DNA of 64,000 nucleotides from UBA6770 sp965660875 (GCA_965660875.1 CBFIBQ010000005.1:1-64000); one strand, 5' to 3'; positions 54,028 to 63,615 are shown, counted from the first letter of the stretch. The notes: generated by a model from the letters alone, not told the origin. A program made the numbers and translations.

Positions 54028-55281
54028 CTACCTAAGTTTTAGCGTTACGATGCTTATAATCGCGAGCATGATGCCTACGATCCAAAAGCGTGAAACAATC
54101 TTGGGTTCGGGTATTCCTAATTTTTGATAGTGGTGATGTAAAGGCGCCATTTTAAAGACCCTTCTACCTTCACCGTATTTCTTTTTAGTGTATTTGAAAT
54201 ATGCTACTTGGATGATTACGGAGAGGTTTTCTACTAAAAAGACTCCACACAAAATGGGAATCAGTAATTCCTTGCGTATAGCGATAGCAAAAACCGCTAT
54301 TATGCCACCAATGGAAAGGCTTCCGGTGTCACCCATAAAAACTTGAGCAGGGTAAGAATTGTACCATAAAAAGCCCACACATGCCCCTACAAAAGCGGCT
54401 ATAAATACCACCAACTCGCCGGAGTCTGGTATGTACATGATATTTAAATAGTCGGCGAAAATGTAGTTGCCACTGAGGTAGGCGAAAATGCCTAAAGTGG
54501 TGCCAATTATGGCGGAAGTTCCAGTTGCCAGACCATCTAAACCATCGGTCATATTCGCGCCATTACTTACAGCGGTGGTTATAATAATTACAATTGGAAA
54601 AAATATAATCCAGCCAAATTCCTTGGTCCAATCGCCCATCCAACTGATGATCCACATGTAGTCAAATTCGTTGTTTTTTATGAAGGGTATAGTGGTTTTA
54701 AGTCCTTTGGTTTCTTGCCAAGAGTAGCCCTTGTCGTTGCTTGTTTTGGTATTTGCTTGGTTTTGTATTTCAGTGGTAGGGTTGCTGTCGGCCGCCATTT
54801 CTTTGTGTCGGATAACGGTGCCGTCAGAGAAGTATAACATTGCCCCAGCTACCAGTCCGATAGCAACTTGACCAACTACCTTAAACTTACCTGCTAGGCC
54901 ATCTTTGTTCTTGTATTTAATTTTTAGGTAATCGTCTGTAAACCCAATAATTCCAAACCCAACGGTGGAAATTATCATGATTTGTACATAGACGTTATCA
55001 AGTTTGCCAACTAATAACGCGGGGACTAAAATTGAAGCCAATATGATAAGCCCACCCATTGTTGGTGTCCCTTGTTTTGCGAGTTGTCCTTCAAGACCTA
55101 AATCACGAACGGTTTCTCCAAATTGGTTTTTTTGCAGCCAAGTGATTATGCGCTTTCCAAATAACATGGAAATAATAAGCGATAGAATTACGGCTACGGC
55201 AGCGCGAAAGGTGATATAATCAAATACTCCTGCACCTGGAAAATCAATTGAATGTAGATATTGAAAGAGATAGTATAACAT
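54028..55281 (-). CDS. mraY: Phospho-N-acetylmuramoyl-pentapeptide transferase
   Basis: MraY makes lipid I by moving phospho-MurNAc-pentapeptide to undecaprenyl phosphate in the inner membrane. The 417-residue multi-span protein has the TPTMGGL motif, the catalytic Asp pair in FGIIGFTDDYLKIKYKN, NMTDGLDGLATG, and the C-terminal MAPLHHHYQKLGIPE. A hydrophilic insert of about 45 residues after KEMAADSNP makes it longer than E. coli MraY (360). Extra length here is usual for Bacteroidota. Confidence 0.97.
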   Translation of the reverse strand: MLYYLFQYLHSIDFPGAGVFDYITFRAAVAVILSLIISMLFGKRIITWLQKNQFGETVRDLGLEGQLAKQGTPTMGGLIILASILVPALLVGKLDNVYVQIMIISTVGFGIIGFTDDYLKIKYKNKDGLAGKFKVVGQVAIGLVAGAMLYFSDGTVIRHKEMAADSNPTTEIQNQANTKTSNDKGYSWQETKGLKTTIPFIKNNEFDYMWIISWMGDWTKEFGWIIFFPIVIIITTAVSNGANMTDGLDGLATGTSAIIGTTLGIFAYLSGNYIFADYLNIMYIPDSGELVVFIAAFVGACVGFLWYNSYPAQVFMGDTGSLSIGGIIAVFAIAIRKELLIPILCGVFLVENLSVIIQVAYFKYTKKKYGEGRRVFKMAPLHHHYQKLGIPEPKIVSRFWIVGIMLAIISIVTLKLR

Positions 55282-56744
55282 TAGGAGGCAAATTGTTTTA
55301 AGAATTCAGTCAAAATTTCCATGTCATTGAAGTCAAGAACTTCGTCACCAATGAGTTGGTAGGTTTCGTGTCCTTTTCCTGCGATTAGAATAATATCATC
55401 TGGGTTTGCTTGACTAACAGCGGCTTTTATTGCTTCTTTTCTACTGGTGATGGCTAACGTTTTTTTTGCATTGGCTTGACTCACGCCCTTTTCCATATCG
55501 GCAATAATTGCCTCAGGGTTTTCGTGTCGTGGATTGTCCGAAGTAAAAATTACTTTATCGCTGTTGTTTACTGCAATCTTGGCCATTTCAGGTCGTTTTC
55601 CTTTGTCTCTGTTGCCTCCGCAGCCCACGATAGTGTATACCAGTTGTTGGTCAGTTTTTATTTCGTTTATAGTTTCTAAAACCTTCAGTAGTGCATCAGG
55701 AGTATGCGCATAGTCAACTATTCCTGTAATTCCATTGCTTGCCTTTATTTGCTGGAACCGACCTCTGACTGGGGTGAGTTTTGATATTTCGGTAAGTATT
55801 TGTACAGGGTTCTCATCAAGTATTTTGGCTGTGGAGTAGGCCGTAAGTACGTTATAAGCATTAAATCGTCCGATTAAGCGTGTCCAAACTTCATGGTTGT
55901 CTATGTTAAGAAGTAAGCCTGTGAAATCGTTTTCAATGATTTTGCATTTGAGGTCTGCCATGGTTTTTAGCCCAAATGTGAATACTTGCGCGTTGCTGTT
56001 TTGAACCATCACTTCATTGTGAAAATCGTCCCGATTTACTAACGCGAAACTTTGTGAACCCAAATCATCAAATAGCATTTTTTTTGCATTGATGTAGTTT
56101 TCAAATGTTTCGTGGTAGTCCAGGTGATCTCTTGTTATATTCGTAAATATTCCAACTTTAAAATCTATTCCTTCTGTCCTGCGTTGAACCAGAGCGTGTG
56201 AACTGACCTCCATAAAGCAATGGGTGCAACCGGCATCAACCATTTGTCTCAAAAGACGATTAAGTCCCAGTGCATTTGGAGTGGTGTGAGTGGAAGGGAT
56301 TTCCTCTCGTTGAATCTTGTTGACTACCGTAGATAAAAGACCACATTTATGGCCTAGATTCATGAATAACTGGTGCAGAATGGTTACAGTGGTAGTCTTC
56401 CCATTTGTACCTGTGATACCAATTAAGTTGAGTTCACTAGAAGGGTCGTCGTAAAAGTTACACGCCATTAAAGCCAAGGCGCTATTGGTATCTTTAGATT
56501 CTATGTACGTTACGTGTTCTTCAATTTTTTCGGGTAATTCTTCGCAAACAACAGCCAGAACTCCATTTTTGACCACATCAGGAATAAAATCGTGACCGTC
56601 TACTTGTGTGCCTTTTATGGCTACAAATACTGAAAACTGAGCCGATTCCCGTGAATCAAAGAATATTTTTTGAATGGCTACGTTGGTCGTTCCTATGACC
56701 CTATTCATAGGTACTTTGTACAGTATGTCTTTAAGTAACTTCAT
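55281..56744 (-). CDS. murE: UDP-MurNAc-tripeptide synthetase (meso-DAP adding)
   Basis: MurE adds the third amino acid of the peptidoglycan stem peptide. The 487-residue protein has FFDSRES near residue 28, the ATP loop TGTNGKTTT (111-119), FTNITRDHLDYH and VDYAHTPDALL. The DNPR motif (in FTSDNPRHENPEAI) is the known marker for meso-diaminopimelate as substrate, so the cell wall is predicted to be of the DAP type. It overlaps mraY by one base. Confidence 0.97.
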   Translation of the reverse strand: MKLLKDILYKVPMNRVIGTTNVAIQKIFFDSRESAQFSVFVAIKGTQVDGHDFIPDVVKNGVLAVVCEELPEKIEEHVTYIESKDTNSALALMACNFYDDPSSELNLIGITGTNGKTTTVTILHQLFMNLGHKCGLLSTVVNKIQREEIPSTHTTPNALGLNRLLRQMVDAGCTHCFMEVSSHALVQRRTEGIDFKVGIFTNITRDHLDYHETFENYINAKKMLFDDLGSQSFALVNRDDFHNEVMVQNSNAQVFTFGLKTMADLKCKIIENDFTGLLLNIDNHEVWTRLIGRFNAYNVLTAYSTAKILDENPVQILTEISKLTPVRGRFQQIKASNGITGIVDYAHTPDALLKVLETINEIKTDQQLVYTIVGCGGNRDKGKRPEMAKIAVNNSDKVIFTSDNPRHENPEAIIADMEKGVSQANAKKTLAITSRKEAIKAAVSQANPDDIILIAGKGHETYQLIGDEVLDFNDMEILTEFLKQFAS

Positions 56745-56745
56745 A

Positions 56746-58860
56746 CTAGGTGAGCGTTAGTTTTACACGATCATAATTTTCAATACGTTTTCCTGCAGAA
56801 GGCTCTTGTTCCTTTATGATTCCGCGACCTTTAAATTCAGCCTTAAGCCCCATGTTTTCGATAAGGAATACAGCGTCTTTTATGTCCATTCCAATGAGGT
56901 TTGGAACAAGGCCTCTTTGGTTAACCCGTTTATAGAGTGTAACTTGTTCTCGACCAGTCGAAGTAGCTACCCAAATGGCGTTTTTTCCTTTCTCAATTGC
57001 TGGTACTTCTAGTTCGTTGAATACCGTTTGTAGGTCGTAACGAATACCGTGTTTTGAAACCGGTATCGGTGTGCGCTCAGCTAATTGAGTTGTGTTTTTA
57101 AGTTCTTTGTGCAATTGGATACTTGTAGCGTATACTTTATCTGCTATTTCTTTAAATATGGGTCCAGCTACTAAATTTCCGTAGTACACATTTTTTGAAG
57201 GTGCATTCACAACCACAATACAGCTGTACATGGGGTTTTCAGCGGGGAAGTATCCTGCAAATGAAGCTTGATAACTTACTTTTTTATCGTACTTGTACCC
57301 ATATTTAGCGTTGTATATCTGGGCAGTACCGGTCTTTCCAGCAATTTTGTAATTGGCATTTTTTAGATTTGTAGCAGTACCCCGCTGTACCACACCTTCT
57401 AGCATTGCTTTTGCTTTTTTGATGGTGGACATGGAACAAATGGCTGGATTAATTACTTCTGGTCCGAATTCTTTAATGGGTTTTCCAATTTTTCGAATCT
57501 CTTTAACGAACTTGGGCTTTACCATTTTCCCGTCATTCGCTACTGCATTGTAAAACGTAAGAATCTGAAGCGGTGTGAGCGAAACCTCGTACCCGTGTGA
57601 AATCCAAGGGAGTGATATACCGCTCCAAGTTGGGTCATTTGCCGATTTAATTTGAGGTTCACCTTCACCATAAATCTCAATGCCTAACTTTTGGTGCAGA
57701 TTCATTTTATAAAGCCTGTCAATAAAAGCTTGAGGGTTTTTATTGTAATTCTCATTGATGGTGCGCGCTACTGCGATATTCGATGAAACTTCAAAAGCTC
57801 GCTTAATGGTAATTTTACCGTATCCACCAATGCGCGAATCGTACATTTTGTTGTCGTAAAACTTGTACACCCCTTTTCCAGTCTCCACGCTATCTGTTAT
57901 GTCGATATATCCGTCTTCAATGGCAGCTAATAATGATGCGAGTTTGAAGGTCGATCCTGGTTCAGTACTCTCTCCAACTGCATAGTTGTAGGTTTCCCAA
58001 TAGTTGCCACTTTTTGTTTTGCTTAGGTTAGCGATGGCTTTAACCTCTCCGGTAGCTACTTCCATTAATACCACGCAACCGTGGTCTGCTCCTTGTTTTT
58101 TGAGTTGTTCGAGTAGTGCATTTTCAGCAACATCCTGAATATTTACATCAATAGTGGTTACAATGTCTGCTCCATCTTCAGGTTCAATTTCGTTATCATC
58201 CTCAATGGGCATCCAAACACCGCCTGCGATTTTTTGCATAAGCTGTAGGCCTTGTGTTCCGCTGAGCACACTGTTATATGCCCCTTCTAAACCTACTGGT
58301 TTTACGTTTTTTCTGCTGTACCCAATGGTTCTGGCTGCCAGCACTTGGAAAGGTTTTTCGCGTTTATTTCTCTGAATAGAAATAAAGCCTCCTTTATATC
58401 GACCTCTATTGAAAATAGGGAACTCTCGCATTTTCTTGAGTTTGGTATAACTTAACTTCCGTTCAATGAGATGGTAGCGAGCACCGTTTTTTCGCGCCAG
58501 CGTTAGTTCTTGCTTCCACTCTGATTCGCTTTTGCTGGGCAGTACTTGCGAAAGTTCATAACACAAAGAGTCGATGTGTTTCTCAAAAAGTTCGTTGGTT
58601 ATGGCTTCAGCGTTGAGGTCAAAACGCACTTCATATTTTGGGACAGAGGTGGCAATTAGGCTACCATCAGAGGCGTAGATGTTGCCACGTATCGCATCTA
58701 TTTTTCTGTGTTTCGTAGAATATGACTTTGCAAGCTCTTGCCATTGCTCTCCTTCAATGAACTGTACCTGTCCGATTTTAAATAGTATTCCCAGTCCAAA
58801 GATTAACAGTAGAACGTATATTGGGTAAACCCGTCTTATGAGCAACTGTTTTTTACTCAT
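56746..58860 (-). CDS. ftsI: Septal class B penicillin-binding protein (FtsI/PBP3) with PASTA domain
   Basis: This septal transpeptidase has 704 residues. It has a membrane span (about 12-30) and a dimerisation/pedestal region (60-240). The transpeptidase domain has S303-T-F-K306, SSN in FEVSSNIAVAR, and KTG in IAGKTGTAQ. One PASTA domain is at the end (about 645-704: GLVPNLIGMDIKDAVFLIEN). PASTA domains bind stem peptides or lipid II. A terminal PASTA is typical of Bacteroidota FtsI but absent in E. coli. It overlaps ftsL by 8 bases. Confidence 0.95.
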   Translation of the reverse strand: MSKKQLLIRRVYPIYVLLLIFGLGILFKIGQVQFIEGEQWQELAKSYSTKHRKIDAIRGNIYASDGSLIATSVPKYEVRFDLNAEAITNELFEKHIDSLCYELSQVLPSKSESEWKQELTLARKNGARYHLIERKLSYTKLKKMREFPIFNRGRYKGGFISIQRNKREKPFQVLAARTIGYSRKNVKPVGLEGAYNSVLSGTQGLQLMQKIAGGVWMPIEDDNEIEPEDGADIVTTIDVNIQDVAENALLEQLKKQGADHGCVVLMEVATGEVKAIANLSKTKSGNYWETYNYAVGESTEPGSTFKLASLLAAIEDGYIDITDSVETGKGVYKFYDNKMYDSRIGGYGKITIKRAFEVSSNIAVARTINENYNKNPQAFIDRLYKMNLHQKLGIEIYGEGEPQIKSANDPTWSGISLPWISHGYEVSLTPLQILTFYNAVANDGKMVKPKFVKEIRKIGKPIKEFGPEVINPAICSMSTIKKAKAMLEGVVQRGTATNLKNANYKIAGKTGTAQIYNAKYGYKYDKKVSYQASFAGYFPAENPMYSCIVVVNAPSKNVYYGNLVAGPIFKEIADKVYATSIQLHKELKNTTQLAERTPIPVSKHGIRYDLQTVFNELEVPAIEKGKNAIWVATSTGREQVTLYKRVNQRGLVPNLIGMDIKDAVFLIENMGLKAEFKGRGIIKEQEPSAGKRIENYDRVKLTLT

Positions 58861-59209
58861 TCGTGGTGGGTTTTAGAATTTTCTTCGGAGGTTCAATGGA
58901 TTCCTCTAATCCAAGCTCTTTTTCTCGAATGATTTTTACTACCTCACTTTGCTTGCTTCTATACATCAACTCTGATTTTATGGTGATGTATTCACTCCGC
59001 AATTCCTTTATTTCTCGATTAATACCATTCAGGTTGCGAACATTTTCTTCGGCAAGAAAACCATTTGATATGTAAACCAAGGCAATGAAGGCCAGAAATA
59101 AGAAATACGGCAAATGATCAATAACCGCTTGTCTGGTGAGGATATTTCCATTCACCAAGTCAACAAGGATATTGCGACGCTTCTTTTTGATATTTGCTGG
59201 CTTGGTCAT
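58853..59209 (-). CDS. ftsL: FtsL-like cell division protein
   Basis: The 118-residue bitopic protein has a basic N-terminus (KKKRRN), one membrane span (about 33-52, YFLFLAFIALVYISNGFL) and a heptad-like helix (NLNGINREIKELRSEY...). This is the FtsL layout for a coiled coil with FtsB. Sequence identity in the family is low, so the call rests on topology and the place between rsmH and ftsI. Confidence 0.88.
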   Translation of the reverse strand: MTKPANIKKKRRNILVDLVNGNILTRQAVIDHLPYFLFLAFIALVYISNGFLAEENVRNLNGINREIKELRSEYITIKSELMYRSKQSEVVKIIREKELGLEESIEPPKKILKPTTNE

Positions 59210-60114
59210 TATTTTTTTTCTGCTATTCTCAGTTTAGCACTTCTCGAGCGCGGATTTTTGACGAGTTCTTTTGTGTTAGGCGTAATTACTTTTCGGTTAA
59301 CTGGCTCCAAAGGGCGAATTAGATTGCCATAGAAATCTTTTTCTTGATTACCTTCAAAATTTCCAGTTCTAAAAAAGTTTTTGACCAATCGATCCTCTAA
59401 CGAATGGTAGGAAATAAATACGAGTCGACCTTGCGGTTTTAGAACCTCTACGCATTGAGTCAGGAGTTCTTTTAAAGCCTCAATTTCTTGATTTACTTCT
59501 ATGCGCAGTGCTTGAAATACCTGCGCTAGGTATTGATTTAGTTTTTTTTCTGGAGTAAACTGCTTTGCAATAGAAACTAAATGATCCGTAGTCCTAAAGG
59601 GTTTATTGTCTCTTTCTAAAGCGATAGCTTGGGCGAGCTTCCAAGCATTTTTGATTTCACCATATAATTGGAATATCTTACTAAGCTCTTCCGGTGTTTT
59701 TTTATTTAATAGATCTGCTGCGGTACCCGGCTTGTTAGGATTCATTCGCATATCTAATGGTCCTGTAAACCGTGTGCTAAATCCTCGATCTGGAATATTG
59801 AATTGGTGAGAAGAAACCCCGAGGTCTGCCAAGACGCCATCAACGGGTATAGTGTTTAAAAGACGTAGGTTGTTTTTTAAGTATTGAAAATTCTGCTTGA
59901 CTAACGAAAATCTAGGAGAGTCAATTGTGTTTTTGTGGCTGTCCGGATCTTGATCAAACCCAATAACCTGACAGGTAGAATTTGCGTCCAAAATCCCTTT
60001 TGAATGTCCACCGCCACCAAAAGTCACATCAACGTATACACCTGCATCTTTTAGCGAAAGCCCTTCTAGGCAATCTTCTAATAGAACGGGGGTGTGGTAG
60101 CTACTCATCTCCAT
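59209..60114 (-). CDS. rsmH: 16S rRNA (cytosine(1402)-N(4))-methyltransferase
   Basis: RsmH methylates C1402 in the ribosomal P site. The 301-residue protein has the family start YHTPVLLEDCLEGL, the SAM site VDVTFGGGGHSKGIL, DLGVSSHQFNIPDRGFS with RFTGPLDMRM, and the C-terminal ISYHSLEDRLVKNFF. It overlaps mraZ by 14 bases. M3 is another possible start. Confidence 0.96.
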   Translation of the reverse strand: MEMSSYHTPVLLEDCLEGLSLKDAGVYVDVTFGGGGHSKGILDANSTCQVIGFDQDPDSHKNTIDSPRFSLVKQNFQYLKNNLRLLNTIPVDGVLADLGVSSHQFNIPDRGFSTRFTGPLDMRMNPNKPGTAADLLNKKTPEELSKIFQLYGEIKNAWKLAQAIALERDNKPFRTTDHLVSIAKQFTPEKKLNQYLAQVFQALRIEVNQEIEALKELLTQCVEVLKPQGRLVFISYHSLEDRLVKNFFRTGNFEGNQEKDFYGNLIRPLEPVNRKVITPNTKELVKNPRSRSAKLRIAEKK

Positions 60115-60571
60115 CAGGAGTTATGTCGCCCATGACTTCTTCTGCCAATTCGGAGAAGTTGAATTCTTCGCTGCTCAGCATTTTGTTGTAGTCGTTATTA
60201 GACCAGATCTCTATGCGTTCGCCATTACCGATTACCTTGATTTCTCGCTCTAAATTCGCAGATCTAGACAATGACTTTGGAATGAGTATCCTTCCTGTGC
60301 TATCCAGTGAAGCAGGTGTTGCGCCATTATTAAACTTGCGAATGAAAAGCGCGTTTTTCTTAATGAAGCGGTTGAGTTTTGATAACTGTTTAGCCACTTT
60401 ATTCCACTCGGATTGAGGGTACACCACCAGACAAGGTTCGTGTATATCTCGATTCACTACAAATCCTTCATGTACAAGGCTTTCGAGCTGTTTTTTTAGC
60501 CCATTAGGAAGCATGATGCGCCCTTTGGCATCCATTTTACAATCGTACTCACCTAACAAACTGATCATCAC
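60101..60571 (-). CDS. mraZ: Transcriptional regulator MraZ
   Basis: The 156-residue protein has two SpoVT/AbrB-type MraZ repeats (GEYDCKMDAKGRIMLPNGLK, then FNNGATPASLDSTGRILIPKSL). MraZ forms ring-shaped oligomers and represses the dcw operon by binding short repeated boxes upstream of itself. Four such boxes lie 40-80 bases upstream of the ATG (60611-60650). First gene of the 15-gene division cluster. M2 is an alternative start. Confidence 0.96.
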   Translation of the reverse strand: MMISLLGEYDCKMDAKGRIMLPNGLKKQLESLVHEGFVVNRDIHEPCLVVYPQSEWNKVAKQLSKLNRFIKKNALFIRKFNNGATPASLDSTGRILIPKSLSRSANLEREIKVIGNGERIEIWSNNDYNKMLSSEEFNFSELAEEVMGDITPDGDE

Positions 60572-60610
60572 AACTATTCTCGAAAAATTGAGTGTAAAAT
60601 TACAAGAATA

Positions 60611-60650
60611 TTACCACTTTTTCCCACTATATACCATTTTTTACCACTTT
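60611..60650 (-). promoter_or_regulatory. Predicted MraZ operator: four 10-bp direct repeats
   Basis: On the plus strand the boxes are TTACCACTTT, TTCCCACTAT, ATACCATTTT and TTACCACTTT, exactly abutting. In the mraZ direction each reads AAxTGGTA or AGTGGGA at a 10-base period. E. coli MraZ binds TGGGN boxes with the same period, and a mycoplasma MraZ binds AAAGTGG boxes. Repeats are seen directly and binding is inferred from family knowledge. Confidence 0.85.
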
Positions 60651-60809
60651 GTTGAAAACTTTACGCCTGTTCGATTGTAAGTGTTTGGTTTTTATGGTCT
60701 TGCGATGGTGGTTGTATTGTGGTTCTAGCTCTTGTATTGCTCACTTTCATATGTTGATATTTTGCAATTAGTGTGTGCGTTACAGCCAAATGAATACCTA
60801 CAAAATGTT

Positions 60810-60817
60810 TATTTTTG
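60810..60817 (+). promoter_or_regulatory. Probable -7 element of the alpha/beta hydrolase gene
   Basis: TATTTTTG matches TAnnTTTG. Transcription would begin near 60824, which leaves almost no leader for an ATG at 60828 and favours the ATG at 60843. No clear TTG was found at -33. Confidence 0.45.
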
Positions 60818-60842
60818 ATTTAATCTGATGAAGGGAATACCT

Positions 60843-61610
60843 ATGCAAGACACACTAAAAAAAGAGGGTAAATTTGAGTATATCGAGGAAGGCGAAGGCC
60901 CTGTTCTGGTTATACTTCACGGCTTATTTGGAGCCTTGAGCAATTTTGCTGAGGTGGTGCCCTATTTTGCTCAAAAAGGATACAAGGTGGTAATTCCCTT
61001 GTTGCCTATTTATACGTTGCCGGTAATCAATACCAACGCAAAAAACTTAGCTAAGTTCTTACGTGACTTCATCGAGTTTAAAAAGTTTGACAAGGTGAAT
61101 TTGTTGGGGAACTCTTTAGGTGGTCATGTGGCATTAATTTATACAAGTAAGCACTTAGATAGTGTGAATTCAATGATTTTAACTGGGTCTTCAGGATTGT
61201 ATGAAAATTCTTTTGGTGGTACCTTTCCTAAGCGGGAGAATTACGAATTTATTAGACAAAAAGTCGAGTATACTTTTTACGATCCAAGTGTGGCAACAAA
61301 AGAGTTGGTCGATGAATGTTACGAAGTAGTTAATGATAAGGCCAGAGCGCTCAGAATAATTGCTTTAGCTAAATCTGCCATTCGTCACAATATGGCAAAA
61401 GAATTGGAATACATGACCATTCCGAGTTGTTTAATTTGGGGAAAAAATGACCACATAACGCCTCCCGAGGTTGCTGAAGAGTTTCACTCCCTGCTGCCTC
61501 AATCTCAATTGCATTGGATTGACAAATGCGGCCATGCTGCAATGATGGAGCACCCTCAAGAATTCAATAAAATTTTAGGGGTCTTTCTTGATTCTCTTTA
61601 CCAAAAGTAA
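60843..61610 (+). CDS. Alpha/beta-fold hydrolase
   Basis: The protein has 255 residues from the ATG at 60843 (260 if 60828 is used). It has the oxyanion motif HGLFG (26-30), nucleophile S91 in GNSLGGH, the acid in IWGKNDHITPP, and the catalytic His in DKCGHAAMMEHP. The triad is complete, so it should be active, but the substrate cannot be read from sequence. It is followed by engB after 11 bases, probably in one transcript. Confidence 0.9.
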   Translation: MQDTLKKEGKFEYIEEGEGPVLVILHGLFGALSNFAEVVPYFAQKGYKVVIPLLPIYTLPVINTNAKNLAKFLRDFIEFKKFDKVNLLGNSLGGHVALIYTSKHLDSVNSMILTGSSGLYENSFGGTFPKRENYEFIRQKVEYTFYDPSVATKELVDECYEVVNDKARALRIIALAKSAIRHNMAKELEYMTIPSCLIWGKNDHITPPEVAEEFHSLLPQSQLHWIDKCGHAAMMEHPQEFNKILGVFLDSLYQK

Positions 61611-61621
61611 TCTTTAAACCC

Positions 61622-62236
61622 ATGAATATTAAGTCCTTCACCTTTGTAAAAAGTAGTGAAAAAGTAAGTCAGTGTCCCAGTGGTAATTTGCCGGAATATG
61701 CTTTCATAGGAAGGTCTAATGTTGGTAAATCGTCACTTATAAATTGTTTGGCGGTAAAAAAGAACCTTGCGAAAGTGAGTTCTAAGCCGGGTAAAACACA
61801 GCTGATAAATCACTTTGAGGTGGTTATAGAAAAGGAAGTGGAGCAAAAATGGCATTTGGTTGATTTGCCGGGTTATGGTTATGCTGCGGTTTCAAAGAAA
61901 AAACGTGTAAAGTGGGCAGGTTTTATTGAAGAGTATTTCTTGAAACGCGAGCAGTTGACCAATATTTTTGTACTCGTTGATTCTCGACTAGAACCTCAAA
62001 AAATCGATTTAGAATTTATCAATTGGCTTGGAGAACAAGGTTTACCTTTCAGTATTGTGTTTACTAAAATTGACAAAAACAAACGCCAAAAATTGGCCAA
62101 TAATATAGACAACTACCGCGCTCGTTTGAAAGAGGACTGGGAAGATCTGCCCGTTACTTTTTATACCTCAGCAACAGACGGGACGGGTCGAGAAGACCTA
62201 TTGGACTATATCTCCGAAATAAATGAAGGGCTTTAA
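61622..62236 (+). CDS. engB: Ribosome biogenesis GTPase EngB/YihA
   Basis: EngB (YsxC) is an essential GTPase for 50S subunit assembly. The 204-residue protein has G1 GRSNVGKSS (30-38), a G2 Thr region (KPGKTQLIN), G3 DLPGYGYA and G4 TKIDK. Length is normal. Its stop codon overlaps the end of the convergent gldC gene by 4 bases, so the two transcripts overlap at their 3' ends. Confidence 0.96.
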   Translation: MNIKSFTFVKSSEKVSQCPSGNLPEYAFIGRSNVGKSSLINCLAVKKNLAKVSSKPGKTQLINHFEVVIEKEVEQKWHLVDLPGYGYAAVSKKKRVKWAGFIEEYFLKREQLTNIFVLVDSRLEPQKIDLEFINWLGEQGLPFSIVFTKIDKNKRQKLANNIDNYRARLKEDWEDLPVTFYTSATDGTGREDLLDYISEINEGL

Positions 62237-62568
62237 GACCTTTCGATTATTCCCATTTCTTCTCCAAAGTACCGAGCAAACTCTCTGATTTGGTGTGCCA
62301 TTTTTCCCTCTCCTGTGCTGCGCTCCAGCGCATCGCTCATGGTTAGGAACGTTTGATGATATAGTATTTTCATATCATCCGTTGTCATCTCTTTGGTCCA
62401 CAAATCTATTTTTAGTGTGTTTTTTTGTTCGGTATCCCATATAGACATAAAAGCAGCATTACATTCTCCGCCCTCTTGATTTTCTGTAGAGTTCCATTCC
62501 ATTTTTTCAGGTACGTTATTCTCGTCTAACTCTACATCAAAAATGATTTGTGATTTCTTATTTGCCAT
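62233..62568 (-). CDS. gldC: Gliding motility protein GldC
   Basis: The 111-residue cytoplasmic protein fits GldC in length and sequence (SQIIFDVELDENNVPEKMEW, then DLWTKEMTTDDMKILYHQTF). GldC improves but is not essential for gliding in Flavobacterium. It overlaps the gldB stop by one base, the usual gldB-gldC order. Confidence 0.93.
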   Translation of the reverse strand: MANKKSQIIFDVELDENNVPEKMEWNSTENQEGGECNAAFMSIWDTEQKNTLKIDLWTKEMTTDDMKILYHQTFLTMSDALERSTGEGKMAHQIREFARYFGEEMGIIERS

Positions 62569-63584
62569 TATTTTTTGGGTTTGTAGTTTGAGTTGTTCAA
62601 TATGCCTTGGGCATCTTTGTTTTTCATTAAATCTGCAATACTGGTTTCAGGGTTGTTTTCCATATAGCTTCTAATAATATTCCAGCCAATCCAATGGCCG
62701 GTTCTTGCAGGAGATGCTCGGTCAAATCCAGCCGTAAAAGGGCCATCATTTACGTATTTAAAATAGTCACCTTTAATCTTGCTGAAGAGCAGGTTCTCAT
62801 TTACAAAGTGACCCCAAATGGGCATCTCATTAGATATGCACCAGTTTAACTGCTTTTCTGTGTAGCCAATTTTTATAGCATCATTAAGTTTCGGAAATAG
62901 TGCATCAAGTAGATAAAGAATTTTTCCTTCGTATAAAATCTCATCCAGCATAGTGTTGTTGGAGTCTGGTTTTAGAAACTCTGTACTAACCCATGCTTTT
63001 AATACATCAGAGCTAATGGAGGTTCTTTCCATAGTTTGTTTTCTGTATTGAGGAAATTGTAATGCGGAATAGTAAGGGTAATTTGCACCTAAATACATAT
63101 CCAGCCCAATTCCTACAGTCTGCTCGGTAGTAATCATTTTATAGGTAAAGCCCGAAATAATAGTTGTAACCTCTGGTACAGGTTTGCTTGGGAAAAGAAT
63201 GTGGTAACGTTTAAAGGCATTTTCTATAGCCTCTTGTTCCATGCTCATATCCTCGTATTTGGCAATGGCCTCTTTTGCAACTCTATTGATGTCGGTATCG
63301 TAAATGAATTGTTTAAAAGCACCCGGTAAAGTTGGGTCTCCGATAGCGCCAAGGTTTAGGACATCTTCAGTATACCTTTGGAAGAAAACACCGTATTTTT
63401 TATTCAGAGCAGGAAGTTTGGTAGCTATTGGTTCCTTATCTGAAAATAGCTCTTTATCCAGGCGGTTAAATTGTACCTCTAGTTCACTATTGGATATGTC
63501 AATAGTTGTTTGGCTCTGATCACAGGATGTTATTAAGACTGCAAACATGAAAAGTTTACCGCATATGGACAAAAACCGAATCAT
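62568..63584 (-). CDS. gldB: Gliding motility lipoprotein GldB
   Basis: The 338-residue protein has a lipoprotein signal peptide with lipobox ITSC (Cys21). It shows GldB features such as FNRLDKELFS, the LYLLDALFPKLND region and ARTGHWIGWNIIRSYM. GldB is required for gliding and T9SS function in Flavobacterium. A TACTTTTG -7 element lies 32 bases upstream, inside the gap to the divergent barrel gene. Confidence 0.94.
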   Translation of the reverse strand: MIRFLSICGKLFMFAVLITSCDQSQTTIDISNSELEVQFNRLDKELFSDKEPIATKLPALNKKYGVFFQRYTEDVLNLGAIGDPTLPGAFKQFIYDTDINRVAKEAIAKYEDMSMEQEAIENAFKRYHILFPSKPVPEVTTIISGFTYKMITTEQTVGIGLDMYLGANYPYYSALQFPQYRKQTMERTSISSDVLKAWVSTEFLKPDSNNTMLDEILYEGKILYLLDALFPKLNDAIKIGYTEKQLNWCISNEMPIWGHFVNENLLFSKIKGDYFKYVNDGPFTAGFDRASPARTGHWIGWNIIRSYMENNPETSIADLMKNKDAQGILNNSNYKPKK

Positions 63585-63615
63585 TCTGTTTCTATAATTG
63601 TGTAGGCATGATTCG

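Noticed and set aside
54760..54830. Frameshift or foreign insert in mraY
   Set aside because: The hydrophilic insert is in frame, both flanking motifs are intact, and longer MraY proteins are normal for Bacteroidota.
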